The notes under the pieces are model-generated. The model did no database searches, was not told where the DNA came from, and was given only the letters and a program-made list of their open reading frames with translations. This document shows, piece after piece, positions 26,514-34,583 of a DNA stretch of 52,372 bases; within the stretch, counting starts at the first letter, position 1, and every line of letters starts with the position of its first letter. Source of the stretch: a virus; the IMG/VR virus record IMGVR_UViG_3300020416_000009, positions 1-52,372 of that record; one strand, 5' to 3'. A program made the translations under genes and the position numbers.

Positions 26514-27107
26514 ATGGCAGAGTCTTTATTTCAAAAATTACAATTTCAAGCATTTCGTGGAGGAATACCTCCAAGGACAGAAGAGTCACGTGAATGGTTC
26601 CGTGATAAACTTAAAACAATGAGGACTGTAAACAGACAGTCTTTAATAAGAGATTCACAACTTGTTCGTACAACACGTCCAAGGATGGGTGAAATGTTGA
26701 TGTTCTTTTATGACCCAAAGAATAAACAAACACTTCCATATTATGATACGTTTCCTTTAATTATCATGGTTGAAAAAGCACCAGGTGGTTTTTATGGTTT
26801 AAATCTACATTATCTACCTCCTGCTTTAAGGGCAAAATTCTTTGACGCTCTTATGCAAACTATGACTAATCAAAGATATGATGACACTACAAGATTTAAA
26901 GCAAGATATAGAATACTTAAAAGTGTAAGGAAACTGAGATTCTTTGAGCCGTGTTTTAAACACTATTTAACACAGCATATCAAATCAAGAATAGCAAAAG
27001 TTGAAGCACCTGAATGGGAAATTGCTCTATTCATGCCAACACAAAGATTTAAAAAGCAGAGAGTCACTGCCGTTTACAAAGACTCTAGAAAGGCAATATA
27101 TTCATGA
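26514..27107 (+). CDS. conserved virion/assembly protein of T4-like marine phages, 197 aa
   Basis: A basic protein. EESREWFRDKL, MLMFFYDPKNKQTLPYYDTFPL and GFYGLNLHYLPPALR are highly patterned and recall a conserved protein encoded near gp4 in cyanophage and pelagiphage genomes, annotated variously as structural or as DNA end protector (gp2-like). I do not see enough to decide. The context, between gp4 and the tail tube initiator, supports a role in head completion or virion assembly. It overlaps the next gene by 4 nt. Confidence 0.65.
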   Translation: MAESLFQKLQFQAFRGGIPPRTEESREWFRDKLKTMRTVNRQSLIRDSQLVRTTRPRMGEMLMFFYDPKNKQTLPYYDTFPLIIMVEKAPGGFYGLNLHYLPPALRAKFFDALMQTMTNQRYDDTTRFKARYRILKSVRKLRFFEPCFKHYLTQHIKSRIAKVEAPEWEIALFMPTQRFKKQRVTAVYKDSRKAIYS

Positions 27108-27748
27108 CGTATCCCGCCAATATTGACTCGCTTAAATCTACTATAGGTAGAAGAACGGGTCTAGCAAAAGCAAATAGATTTGCAGTCTATATGAACTTAC
27201 CTCTTGTCAGTATTGACGTAGGAAGTATCATAACGAATGTAGTTTCTGGTAATTTCAATCCATTACAGGTACTCAATGATCCGAGAGATATTTCACTTCT
27301 TTGTGAAACAGCGCAGTTGCCTGGAAGGTCTATTGCTACAAATGAGTATATGACAAATATGAAAGCTAGAAAAATACCGTATGGATACATCAGTGATGAT
27401 GTAGCCTTTACGTTCTTGCTTACTGGAGATTATTATATCAAAGATGTTTTTGATAAATGGCTTTCTAAAATAGTTGATCTTGATAGAAAGACTTTACACT
27501 ACAAAGATGATTTTGTATCTGAAGTAGAGATACAACAGCTAAATGATCAAAATATTCCGGTTTACTCGTGTAAACTGCGTAAAGCATTTCCTATAAATAT
27601 CAGTACGGTGGATTTAGGAAATACAAATGAAAACACCGTGTCAAGAGTAACAGTCACATTTGCATATGATGACTGGAGAGAAACAAGTAGCACTGGCTCT
27701 GCCATTGCAGCAAAAATTGGAAATGAAATTTTCAATAGATTTTTTTAA
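27104..27748 (+). CDS. 54: tail-tube-fold protein, probably baseplate tube initiator gp54
   Basis: 214 aa. NRFAVYMNLPL, CETAQLPGRSIATNEY and VTFLLTGDYYIKDVFDKWL-type strands (FTFLLTGDYYIKDVFDKWL) fit the gp19/gp54 tail tube fold, with TVSRVTVTFAYDDW as the last strand. T4 gp54 (320 aa) initiates the tube on gp48; tube protein gp19 is shorter (163 aa). The intermediate length leaves some doubt, but proximity to gp48, gp26 and the tape measure favours gp54. Confidence 0.7.
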   Translation: MTYPANIDSLKSTIGRRTGLAKANRFAVYMNLPLVSIDVGSIITNVVSGNFNPLQVLNDPRDISLLCETAQLPGRSIATNEYMTNMKARKIPYGYISDDVAFTFLLTGDYYIKDVFDKWLSKIVDLDRKTLHYKDDFVSEVEIQQLNDQNIPVYSCKLRKAFPINISTVDLGNTNENTVSRVTVTFAYDDWRETSSTGSAIAAKIGNEIFNRFF

Positions 27749-27761
27749 GGATTATTAAAAT

Positions 27762-28472
27762 ATGAGCTTACCTTTAGTAAATACCGCAAAGCATACCGTT
27801 AAGTTGCCGGGTTGCGGTTTGAATGTAGAGTACCGACCTTTCTTTGTTAAAGAACAAAAGATACTACTGCAAGCGACTGAAAGCGAAGATCCAGCACAAA
27901 TCGCAAGTGCAACAAATGATATGGTAAAAGCCTGCACATTTGAAAAGCTTAATCTGGAAGATATTACATCAACTGATATTGAATATCTACTACTTAAAAT
28001 CAGAGCTAAGAGCGTTGGTGAAACCGCCAAAATACAACTTAAATGTTCACATTGTGAGCATCCAAATGAATATGAACTTAATTTAGATTCAATTGAACCT
28101 ACCGGTGAAAATGCAGATGAACAAAAAGTTCAAATAAATGATTCAGTTGGTGTTTGTTTTAAATTACCTACAGTTGGTAGACTAAAAGAATTTATGCAGA
28201 TATCAGGAGGAACTGCTGCTGATACTCTAATTGCGACAATGGGCGCATCTGTAGATTATGTGTATGATGCAGATGCTGTATATCCTTCAAGTGATCAAAC
28301 ACCTGAAGAGATTGTACAGTTTTTAGAATCACTTAACTCAGAGCAATTTAAAAATGCACAAGGTGCCTTTGATAATTTTCCAAGGCTTATCCATGATGTT
28401 GAATTTAAATGTTCTAAATGTAACGAAGAAACACAATTACAATTAGGAGGTATTGGCGATTTTTTAGGGTAG
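27762..28472 (+). CDS. 26: baseplate hub assembly protein gp26
   Basis: 236 aa. VEYRPFFVKEQKILLQATES at the N-terminus and LPTVGRLKEFMQ in the middle match the T4 gp26 baseplate family. Two CxxC pairs (C95/C98 and C217/C220) probably bind one zinc. The C-terminus IGDFLG ends in a TTTTTTA heptamer in the correct phase for -1 frameshifting into gp51. The start has AGGATTATTAAA upstream. It acts as an assembly factor for the hub. Confidence 0.85.
   Translation: MSLPLVNTAKHTVKLPGCGLNVEYRPFFVKEQKILLQATESEDPAQIASATNDMVKACTFEKLNLEDITSTDIEYLLLKIRAKSVGETAKIQLKCSHCEHPNEYELNLDSIEPTGENADEQKVQINDSVGVCFKLPTVGRLKEFMQISGGTAADTLIATMGASVDYVYDADAVYPSSDQTPEEIVQFLESLNSEQFKNAQGAFDNFPRLIHDVEFKCSKCNEETQLQLGGIGDFLG
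28460..28466 (+). promoter_or_regulatory. programmed -1 ribosomal frameshift site (gp26 to gp51)
   Basis: T TTT TTA in the gp26 frame (codons gaT-TTT-TTA), the same heptamer used by HIV-1 gag-pol. A -1 slip skips the TAG at 28470-28472 and continues through FFRVALSHDSLEN into the gp51 frame without any stop. A palindrome TTCTCTAGAGAA at 28485-28496 could form a short hairpin downstream. Confidence 0.7.
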
Positions 28473-28498
28473 CTCTTTCTCATGATTCTCTAGAGAAC

Positions 28499-28642
28499 AT
28501 GATTCGGATGAACTTTGCATTACTATATTACCACAAGTGGTCACTTACAGAAATAGAAATGATGGTTCCATGGGAAAGAGAAATATACGTAGCTTTATTA
28601 TTAGACGCAATTGAAGAACAAAACGATCGTCAGAAAAGGTAA
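28499..28642 (+). CDS. 51: hub assembly chaperone gp51
   Basis: 47 aa if started at ATG 28499, with no convincing ribosome-binding site; a -1 frameshift from gp26 would extend it N-terminally by RVALSHDSLEN. MNFALLYYHKWSLTEIEMM and PWEREIYVALLLDAIEEQN are typical of gp51-like proteins in marine T4-like phages. In T4, gp26 and gp51 are both needed for hub formation. It ends 1 nt before the EF-hand gene. Confidence 0.75.
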   Translation: MIRMNFALLYYHKWSLTEIEMMVPWEREIYVALLLDAIEEQNDRQKR

Positions 28643-28643
28643 C

Positions 28644-29021
28644 ATGGCACAAAAGAAATTACAAAAAGATTCTAGTTTTGCACATCTAGATAAAGATGGA
28701 GATGGAATAGTAAGTGATGAGGAAATGGCAATGGAAAGAAGAATGATTGAACTTGAAGACCTCAGGTCTGATATGGAAAATGAAGATAAAAAACAAGATG
28801 CACAAAGACAAATGGCATGGTTCGCGCTATGGGGTATGTTACTTTATCCATTTGCAGTTGTGTTGGCGCAATTCTTAGGATTAGATCAAGCAGCATCAAT
28901 CTTAGGTGATATGGCAGCAGTTTACTTTGTATCTGTTGCAGCAATTGTAGCAGCTTTTTATGGTAAAGAAGCATTAGCTGCTAAAAGCCGAACCGATTCG
29001 TTATCAGTTAGGAAAGACTAA
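28644..29021 (+). CDS. EF-hand membrane protein, 125 aa
   Basis: Start ATG 28644 has AAAAGG 5 nt upstream. Residues 16-27 form a complete EF-hand loop (DKDGDGIVSDEE) with all calcium ligands, on a charged helix that continues to residue 55. Two membrane segments follow (about 60-80, FALWGMLLYPFAVVLAQFL; and 92-112, AAVYFVSVAAIVAAFYG). The soluble N-terminal domain is predicted to face the cytoplasm. Related genes sit beside tape-measure genes in marine myophages. A calcium-sensing or holin-like role is speculative. Confidence 0.7.
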   Translation: MAQKKLQKDSSFAHLDKDGDGIVSDEEMAMERRMIELEDLRSDMENEDKKQDAQRQMAWFALWGMLLYPFAVVLAQFLGLDQAASILGDMAAVYFVSVAAIVAAFYGKEALAAKSRTDSLSVRKD

Positions 29022-29413
29022 TGGCGAAGATTAGTGATAACACGGTAGTAGCGACACCGCTTCGTAATATAATAAGTTTAATAGGTGCCGCAGCAGTTGG
29101 TACATGGGCTTACTTTGGAGTTATTGAAAGACTAAATCAAATTGAAACTAATATTACTTTAATGAATACTGATTTAGAAGAGAATACAGAATTTCGTATA
29201 AAGTGGCCAAGAGGTGAAATGGGTTCTCTCCCAGCTGATAGTGAACAATTTATGTTGATTGAACATTTGGCAAGCCAGTTAGAAAAGCTTGCACAAAATA
29301 TAGAAACAGGACAAGCTCCTTATGACCAACAACAAAAATTAACTTTAGAATTTTATGAAAAGAGAATTAGTAAACTAGAGGAACGAATAGACGAGTTAAA
29401 AAACGGAAAGTAA
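29021..29413 (+). CDS. membrane-anchored coiled-coil protein, 130 aa
   Basis: One N-terminal membrane helix (LRNIISLIGAAAVGTWAYFG) followed by a long amphipathic coiled coil (ERLNQIETNITLMNTDLEE and EKRISKLEERIDELK at the end). It overlaps the EF-hand gene by 1 nt in TAATG, so the two are translationally coupled and may form a complex. The layout resembles inner-membrane spanins or anchor proteins but no spanin partner is obvious here. Confidence 0.65.
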   Translation: MAKISDNTVVATPLRNIISLIGAAAVGTWAYFGVIERLNQIETNITLMNTDLEENTEFRIKWPRGEMGSLPADSEQFMLIEHLASQLEKLAQNIETGQAPYDQQQKLTLEFYEKRISKLEERIDELKNGK

Positions 29414-29418
29414 ACGGT

Positions 29419-29649
29419 ATGATAGAAACATTTACAGGTTTTATTCTTATGATGTTTATGAGTGGTGATCCCCAAAATAAACCTACGGAATTTACTCCGA
29501 GGGATTCATTATCTCATTGTTTGTCGACTAAAAGAAAAGTATTAAGAACACAAGGATCAGGTGGTCCGCAATGGGTATGCAAAGAAGGTAGTATTGAGAT
29601 GAAAGAATTCAATGGAAAGATGCATCCTGTTCAACTAATAGAGGATTAA
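29419..29649 (+). CDS. small secreted two-cysteine protein, 76 aa
   Basis: A hydrophobic start (FTGFILMMFMSG) then GDPQNKP, a first Cys in SLSHCLSTKRK and a second in GPQWVCKEG. It shares the plan of the genes at 4154, 35429, 43707, 46231 and 50085. Predicted export and a single disulfide. It separates the coiled-coil membrane gene from the tape measure by short spacers. Confidence 0.65.
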   Translation: MIETFTGFILMMFMSGDPQNKPTEFTPRDSLSHCLSTKRKVLRTQGSGGPQWVCKEGSIEMKEFNGKMHPVQLIED

Positions 29650-29650
29650 T

Positions 29651-31837
29651 ATGGCAGAAGAAAACTCCGGCTTTCAGGCACTTATTGATAGTGTAAACAA
29701 AAGCAACACAAGTCTTGCAAACGTAGAAGAACATACGCGTAATTCAAGAAGACATCTGCTTGAAATGAAAAAGTCTGTATTTCAGATGGCGGAGATTACT
29801 GAACAACTTGCATCACCTGATACCGAATCAAGACGTGAAGATGTGGCACGTCAAGAAAGAATGATTGATGCGCTTGAAGCTGTTAAAGGAAATACAGGTA
29901 AAGGTGCTGGAGGTGATGGTGGTGCACAAAAAGGTGGATTCTTAGGAGCACTTGGCGGAGGTGGTATAGGTGGATTCCTCGGTGGTGCCGGTCTAGGTGT
30001 AGGTGCTGCTGCAGGAGGATTAGGTCTACTTGCTGGAGGTGGTGCACTTCTACTTAAAGAACTCAGTGAATTTGACGGTGAAGCGGTAAAGAAAAATGTT
30101 CTTGCACTAACTGGTATTGCAGATGAGTTAGTTGCCAAAGAAGGAAGTGTTGCTGCTGCATTTGGTAAAGCAGGTCTACTATCACTTATGTTAGGTGGAC
30201 TAGGTGCAGGACTCGCCGCATTCGGTGTTGGTGCAGGTATCAATACAGTAGTTGCTAAGTTTGAAGATCCTAATAATCCATTTGCAGATTCAGTTAAAAA
30301 TAATGTTATGACACTTATGTCAATTGCAGATCTTCAGTATACTGCAACTGACTTTGCTAAAGTATCCGGAGGTCTTGCAGCATTAGGTCTTGCACTTATA
30401 GCATTTGGAGCAGGTTCAGCTACTGCTACTGCAGGAGCAGCTCTGGATAAAACAGTTCAAAAATTTATGGATGGCACAAGTTTTGCTGATACAACCGTAA
30501 AGAATGTAAGAACTCTATTATCTCTCGCTGATATTAAAGTTGGAGATGCAGGTAAAGTTTCTCTTGCACTTGGTAGTTTAGGTGTAGGTTTAGCATTATT
30601 CGGAGCTGGCCAGACTGTTAAATCAGTAGGTGATCTTGCAAGTGTAGGTACATCTGCGGCGGGTAAAGCGGCAGGTGTTACTATGTTTACCGAAGGAACA
30701 TCTTTTGGTGAAAGAGTTAAAACAGACGTATCTGCACTATTAGATATAATGAGTCATAAGAATGCCACCTTTGGAAAAGTTGCGGCCTTTCCACTTGTTA
30801 TGGGAAGTATAGGTGCAGGTCTTATAGCATTTGCGGTAGGTGAAGTTGCAACAGCAGCTTCAGGTGCGGCGGCCGCTGGCACAGCTAAACTAAGTGATGG
30901 TGTTAAATTATTCACCGAAGGTAAAAGTAACGCACAAAGAGTTAAAGACGAAGTAGAAATATACCTATCAATTGCAGATAAACCTTTTGATCAGATGGCA
31001 GGTAATATAGGTAAATTTGTCACTGTAATGTCGGGTATTGGTGGAGGTCTTGCAGTGTTTGCAGCCGGTGAAGGTGCAACTGCGCTAACCGGATTCTTAG
31101 GAAATATGTCTGCTGGTGAAGACGGCAGTCAGGCTCAAAGAGTAAAAAATCAGGTTGATATATTATTATCAATAGGTGAGGGCAAGGATCTTGAAAATGC
31201 TAAGAAAGCCGGTACGGCAATGAAAGATCTTGGCACTGGATTAGGTGCATTTGCAAAGAGTGAGTTTATAGGATCTATTGCAAGTGTAGGAACAGCCATT
31301 GCTGGATTCTTTGCTGAAGGACCATTTGAGAAAGTATTAGAACTTGCCGATCAATCAGAAGAATTAACAAAAGCAGGTAATGCAATAGGTAATGTTGCTA
31401 CTAATCTAAAAAAGGTTATGGCAATCAAAGTTGACAAAGATGCAATGGATATTAAAACATTTGCAGAAAATCTTAAAGAATCTGTTCCTATTATTGAATC
31501 TGCAATATTCGGGCAAAAAGGCGGTCTAATTTTTGGACAAGATATTGAAGGTTTAGCAAATAAGAGTTTTGCCTATGCAGCTGCAAAAGATAATCTCTTT
31601 ATGTTAAGAAGCGCACTAGATAAAGATTTGGCAGGCGGTGGAGGAGCAAGCGCGACATCTGCATCTGAGGTTGCTATCTCAGCGGGATCAGTTTTAGTTA
31701 CTGGCCCAGTTACTGCTACAGGTCCTGTGACTACAACTGGCGGTGGAGGCGGCGGTGGAAATAACGCTAATGCTGGATCTACTACTCTAGATAAAAAGGA
31801 CCTGGGGGTTATCTTGAACGCAGAAGCAGGTCCATAA
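29651..31837 (+). CDS. tape measure protein, gp29-like, with internal repeats
   Basis: 728 aa, start supported by GAGG 7 nt upstream. The N-terminal 90 residues are helical and charged; a Gly-rich stretch (about 85-140) follows. From about 140 to 600, five to six repeats of 65-75 residues recur, each with VK-x2-V-x2-LLSIAD, a variable loop, then LG-x-LG-x-GLAxFGxG. These alternating amphipathic and hydrophobic helices suit a tape measure that lines the tube and inserts in the inner membrane on ejection. T4 gp29 is 590 aa. It lies in the hub-gene block, as gp29 does in T4. It ends at a bidirectional terminator. Confidence 0.7.
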   Translation: MAEENSGFQALIDSVNKSNTSLANVEEHTRNSRRHLLEMKKSVFQMAEITEQLASPDTESRREDVARQERMIDALEAVKGNTGKGAGGDGGAQKGGFLGALGGGGIGGFLGGAGLGVGAAAGGLGLLAGGGALLLKELSEFDGEAVKKNVLALTGIADELVAKEGSVAAAFGKAGLLSLMLGGLGAGLAAFGVGAGINTVVAKFEDPNNPFADSVKNNVMTLMSIADLQYTATDFAKVSGGLAALGLALIAFGAGSATATAGAALDKTVQKFMDGTSFADTTVKNVRTLLSLADIKVGDAGKVSLALGSLGVGLALFGAGQTVKSVGDLASVGTSAAGKAAGVTMFTEGTSFGERVKTDVSALLDIMSHKNATFGKVAAFPLVMGSIGAGLIAFAVGEVATAASGAAAAGTAKLSDGVKLFTEGKSNAQRVKDEVEIYLSIADKPFDQMAGNIGKFVTVMSGIGGGLAVFAAGEGATALTGFLGNMSAGEDGSQAQRVKNQVDILLSIGEGKDLENAKKAGTAMKDLGTGLGAFAKSEFIGSIASVGTAIAGFFAEGPFEKVLELADQSEELTKAGNAIGNVATNLKKVMAIKVDKDAMDIKTFAENLKESVPIIESAIFGQKGGLIFGQDIEGLANKSFAYAAAKDNLFMLRSALDKDLAGGGGASATSASEVAISAGSVLVTGPVTATGPVTTTGGGGGGGNNANAGSTTLDKKDLGVILNAEAGP

Positions 31838-31840
31838 AAA

Positions 31841-31864
31841 AAAGGGAGGTAAAAACCTCCCTTT
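31841..31864. terminator. bidirectional intrinsic terminator
   Basis: A 9-bp perfect stem AAAGGGAGG (31841-31849) / CCTCCCTTT (31856-31864) with loop TAAAAA, flanked by an A run on the left and T-rich sequence on the right. It lies between the convergent tape measure and gp32 genes. Confidence 0.85.
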
Positions 31865-31886
31865 AAAGTTTAAGGAATATTATTCC

Positions 31887-32780
31887 TTAGGCTTCTTTAG
31901 CCAATCGTGAGAAATAACTCAGAGTATCATCATCATTACTTTCACTTTTAATCTCTGGCTCGTTGCTCGTAGGAATGGATGGAGAAGTGGCAACTTCATC
32001 CAGAGATACTGACTCCGCTGTTGTCATTGGAGCAGATTCACCGAGAACTCTCATGAGTTTTTCTTGGAGTTCACCGTATGATTTGTAAGTCTTAGGATCA
32101 AGGAACTCCTGTAGACTATGCATTCTATTATAGACACCTTCCAATTCGGTATCATCACCGTTAAGTAAAGCAGCTGGTGCTGCAAACTCAGATTTATCAT
32201 AATTACGATAACCTTCAACCTGTCGAATTTTCAGTTTGAAATCGGCACCTTCCCAGAAGTCAAATGGATTAACAGGCTTCTCGTCTTGGAATTGTGGTTG
32301 CATTAAATCCATGATTTTATCAAAGATTTTTTTACCAAATTGATAAAGGAATACTTTTCCTTCATTAGATGGATTTGAAGGATCAGACACAACCATAATG
32401 TTGGTTACATAATGTAGCCTACGCTTACGATCTCTAACAGTCTGTTTATCTTCATCTCTACCTGTATTCCAAAGTTTAGAATTCATTTCGGAAACAGGAT
32501 CAGGTTGACTGATTGAAGTCAAAGATTTTTCAATGTACCATAATCCACCAGGACCCTTAAAGCCGTGATCCCAATATCGAACCCAGGGGAGATCCTCACC
32601 CTCTGGTGCTGGGAGAAATCGGACTACTGCGTAACCATTACCAGCTTTATCAACTGTTGGTTTCCAGAACCGATCATCTTTGTAGGATTTTTGTTCTCCT
32701 CCGCCACCAGCTGCGCTGGCTGCTTCGGTTAATTTTGAAATATCGTTTAAACGATTTTCTTTAAGTGCTGCAAAAGACAT
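31887..32780 (-). CDS. 32: single-stranded DNA-binding protein gp32
   Basis: 297 aa. The basic N-terminal arm, the core (GNGYAVVRFLPAPEGEDLPWVRYWDHGF, key part VVRFLPAPEGE) and NEGKVFLYQFGKKIFDKI match T4 gp32. The acidic Ser/Asp-rich tail (from about 255) would recruit replication proteins. The zinc-binding cysteines of T4 gp32 are missing; the protein has no cysteine at all. Transcribed from an early promoter overlapping the end of gp59, with a 55-nt leader. Confidence 0.92.
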   Translation of the reverse strand: MSFAALKENRLNDISKLTEAASAAGGGGEQKSYKDDRFWKPTVDKAGNGYAVVRFLPAPEGEDLPWVRYWDHGFKGPGGLWYIEKSLTSISQPDPVSEMNSKLWNTGRDEDKQTVRDRKRRLHYVTNIMVVSDPSNPSNEGKVFLYQFGKKIFDKIMDLMQPQFQDEKPVNPFDFWEGADFKLKIRQVEGYRNYDKSEFAAPAALLNGDDTELEGVYNRMHSLQEFLDPKTYKSYGELQEKLMRVLGESAPMTTAESVSLDEVATSPSIPTSNEPEIKSESNDDDTLSYFSRLAKEA

Positions 32781-32842
32781 ATGTATTTACTCCGTATTTT
32801 GTATTTGCTGAATTGTCCAATTTATTCATAATCAATAAGTAT

Positions 32843-32871
32843 ATTATACCACAGTTTTATTAGAATGTAAA
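32843..32871 (-). promoter_or_regulatory. early sigma70-type promoter for gp32
   Basis: Minus strand: TTTACA (32866-32871), 17 nt, TATAAT (32843-32848), preceded by TGG as an extended -10. The -35 lies in the last codons of gp59. One of seven promoters sharing this design. Confidence 0.85.
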
Positions 32872-33441
32872 CCGTTTTATGCATATTTGTTGCATTTTTT
32901 TCAAATCACAATTAATAAAAGTGCGATACTTTTTAATCAACCGAGACATATCCGGCCAGACAATTGTCTCAGTTATTTGTTTATCTGCATCTTTCATGAA
33001 ACCTACTAGTTTATCTAGTATGACCACCGATTCCAAACAGATATTGTTACTCATATATTCTTCCACTACGAAAGGATGAGTACCAATTGAAAAGAGATCA
33101 TCAAATTGTTTTACTCTTTCCGTTAGACTATTTATATCATTCGTAAATGTATAAGTCAAAGATTCTTTCTTTCTTTTCCATTCTGTAAAATGTTCATCTC
33201 CTTCAAGCATTTCACCTATCCATTTGTTACCACTTATAAACTGTGATACATAAAAATCTACCAGCTCATCAGGTGTGTGAAATTTTTTTGAGAGTTTTGC
33301 AAAATGGTATTTGTCTCTTCGTTTCCAAAACGATTGAGGACTAATAGATGTTTTAAAATTATATTTGGCAGCATCATAAGAATCACTTTCAAAGTGAAGT
33401 TTTATTGCCATATAATATTTGTAAGCGTCAAATGGTTCCAT
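32860..33441 (-). CDS. 59: helicase loader gp59
   Basis: 193 aa from ATG 33441; an ATG at 33462 lies in the loop of a strong hairpin and is less likely. FDAYKYYMAIKLHFESDSYD, YNFKTSISPQSFWKRRDKYHF and FAKLSKKF align with T4 gp59, which loads gp41 helicase onto gp32-coated forks. Length is close to T4 gp59 (217 aa). It precedes gp32, as expected for replication genes of this group. Confidence 0.88.
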   Translation of the reverse strand: MEPFDAYKYYMAIKLHFESDSYDAAKYNFKTSISPQSFWKRRDKYHFAKLSKKFHTPDELVDFYVSQFISGNKWIGEMLEGDEHFTEWKRKKESLTYTFTNDINSLTERVKQFDDLFSIGTHPFVVEEYMSNNICLESVVILDKLVGFMKDADKQITETIVWPDMSRLIKKYRTFINCDLKKMQQICIKRFTF

Positions 33442-33452
33442 AATATATCCGG

Positions 33453-33476
33453 TAGCCCCCATATTTCAGGGGGCTA
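33453..33476. terminator. strong hairpin after the BMP gene
   Basis: An 8-bp perfect stem TAGCCCCC/GGGGGCTA with an 8-nt loop, 7 nt downstream of the stop of the minus-strand BMP gene. It lacks a T run on the minus strand, so it may stabilise the mRNA 3' end or attenuate rather than terminate fully. Confidence 0.5.
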
Positions 33477-33482
33477 TTTAAT

Positions 33483-34505
33483 TTATTTAGGTAAGAATGC
33501 GTCGATTCCGTCAACGTACTGATTCATACCAAGTAGATCTCCAACTGATTTTCCAGGGAAGATAACAAATTCGCCTGATTCGATTGCGGCTGCAATCTTT
33601 TCGGCTGCCTCTTTTACATTAGCAGGCATATTTGTATAAGGCGCCATTTCAACCATGCCGGTATTCATGCCTCCCCATGTATCTGCCATTTCCCATGTTC
33701 CATCCATAACTGCTTTTACTCTAGCAACATAGTAAGGACCCCATTGGTCAATGATAGAAGTTAGTTGAGTATTAGGCGCAAAATTAATCATGTCAGATGC
33801 TTGACCAAAAGCAAATATTCCTTCAGCTTCAGCAACTTGTAGAGGTGCAGTAGAATCTGTATGCTGTGTTAAGATATCAGCACCTTGATTAATTAATACT
33901 TTAGCAGCATCTGCTTCTTTGCCTGGATCATACCATGTGTTAACCCATATGACATCAATATCAAAGTCAGGATTAATTGATGTTGCACCAAGATAAAATG
34001 CATTGATTCCTCTTACAACTTCAGGAATTGGAAAAGATGCAATATAACCTGCTTTTCCTTTTCTACTCATCATTCCTGCAATAACACCTTGTACATATCT
34101 TCCTTCATAAAATTTAGAAGAATAGATTGACATATTAGGTGCAGTTTTGTAACCTGTTGCGTGTTCAAATTTTACATTCGGAAAGTCTTTAGCAACTTTT
34201 AGCATTGCTTCCATATAACCAAATGACGTTGCGAATATAATATCTGTTCCACCTAAAGCCATTTGACGCATGACTCTTTCAGCATCAGGACCTTCTGGTA
34301 CATTTTCAACATATACGGTTTCTACTTTATCACCAAAAGCTTCAATCACAGATTGACGTCCTTGATCATGCATGTAAGTCCAACCGTGGTCACCCACTGG
34401 TCCGACAAAAACAAATCCGACTTTTAACTTTTCACCTGCAATTGCAGAGAATGTTAAAGTCAACGGTAGTAGTGCTACTACCAGAGCCCTTAATAGTATT
34501 TTCAT
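33483..34505 (-). CDS. BMP/PnrA-family substrate-binding protein (BMP1)
   Basis: 340 aa with a Sec signal peptide (MKILLRALVVALLPLTLTFS-AIAG). The mature part has the Med/BMP family pattern: KVGFVFVGPVGDHGWTYMHDQG, GGTDIIFATSFGYME, and GAGMMSRKGK-type segment (VIAGMMSRKGKAGYIASFP). Family members are periplasmic receptors for nucleosides or related compounds feeding an ABC transporter. No permease or ATPase gene is present, so it would cooperate with host transporters. No lipobox cysteine is visible. It is preceded by a small hairpin leader. A second, divergent BMP gene lies at 47.3 kb. Confidence 0.88.
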   Translation of the reverse strand: MKILLRALVVALLPLTLTFSAIAGEKLKVGFVFVGPVGDHGWTYMHDQGRQSVIEAFGDKVETVYVENVPEGPDAERVMRQMALGGTDIIFATSFGYMEAMLKVAKDFPNVKFEHATGYKTAPNMSIYSSKFYEGRYVQGVIAGMMSRKGKAGYIASFPIPEVVRGINAFYLGATSINPDFDIDVIWVNTWYDPGKEADAAKVLINQGADILTQHTDSTAPLQVAEAEGIFAFGQASDMINFAPNTQLTSIIDQWGPYYVARVKAVMDGTWEMADTWGGMNTGMVEMAPYTNMPANVKEAAEKIAAAIESGEFVIFPGKSVGDLLGMNQYVDGIDAFLPK

Positions 34506-34528
34506 AAATTTCCTTTCGAGGGTGTTTT

Positions 34529-34555
34529 GGCGGGATCGTAAGGAGATACTCCGCC
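34529..34555 (-). promoter_or_regulatory. GC-rich hairpin in the BMP1 leader
   Basis: Stem GGCGG (34551-34555 read on minus) with CCGCC (34529-34533), enclosing AGTATCTCCTTACGATC, in an otherwise AT-rich spacer just before the BMP1 ribosome site AAAGGAAA. It could be an attenuator or processing site; it does not match a riboswitch that I know. Confidence 0.35.
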
Positions 34556-34583
34556 GGTTAAAATAGTATATATACGATTACAG

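Noticed and set aside
27592-27599. TATAAATA inside the gp54-like gene
   Set aside because: Coding sequence 163 nt before gp26; possible but not distinguishable from chance.
29851-30243. 130-aa minus-strand Pro/Ala-rich frame
   Set aside because: Antisense shadow of the Gly-rich part of the tape measure gene.
33129-33136. TATAAATA inside gp59
   Set aside because: Coding sequence; gp32 already has a strong early promoter, and the next start is 350 nt away.
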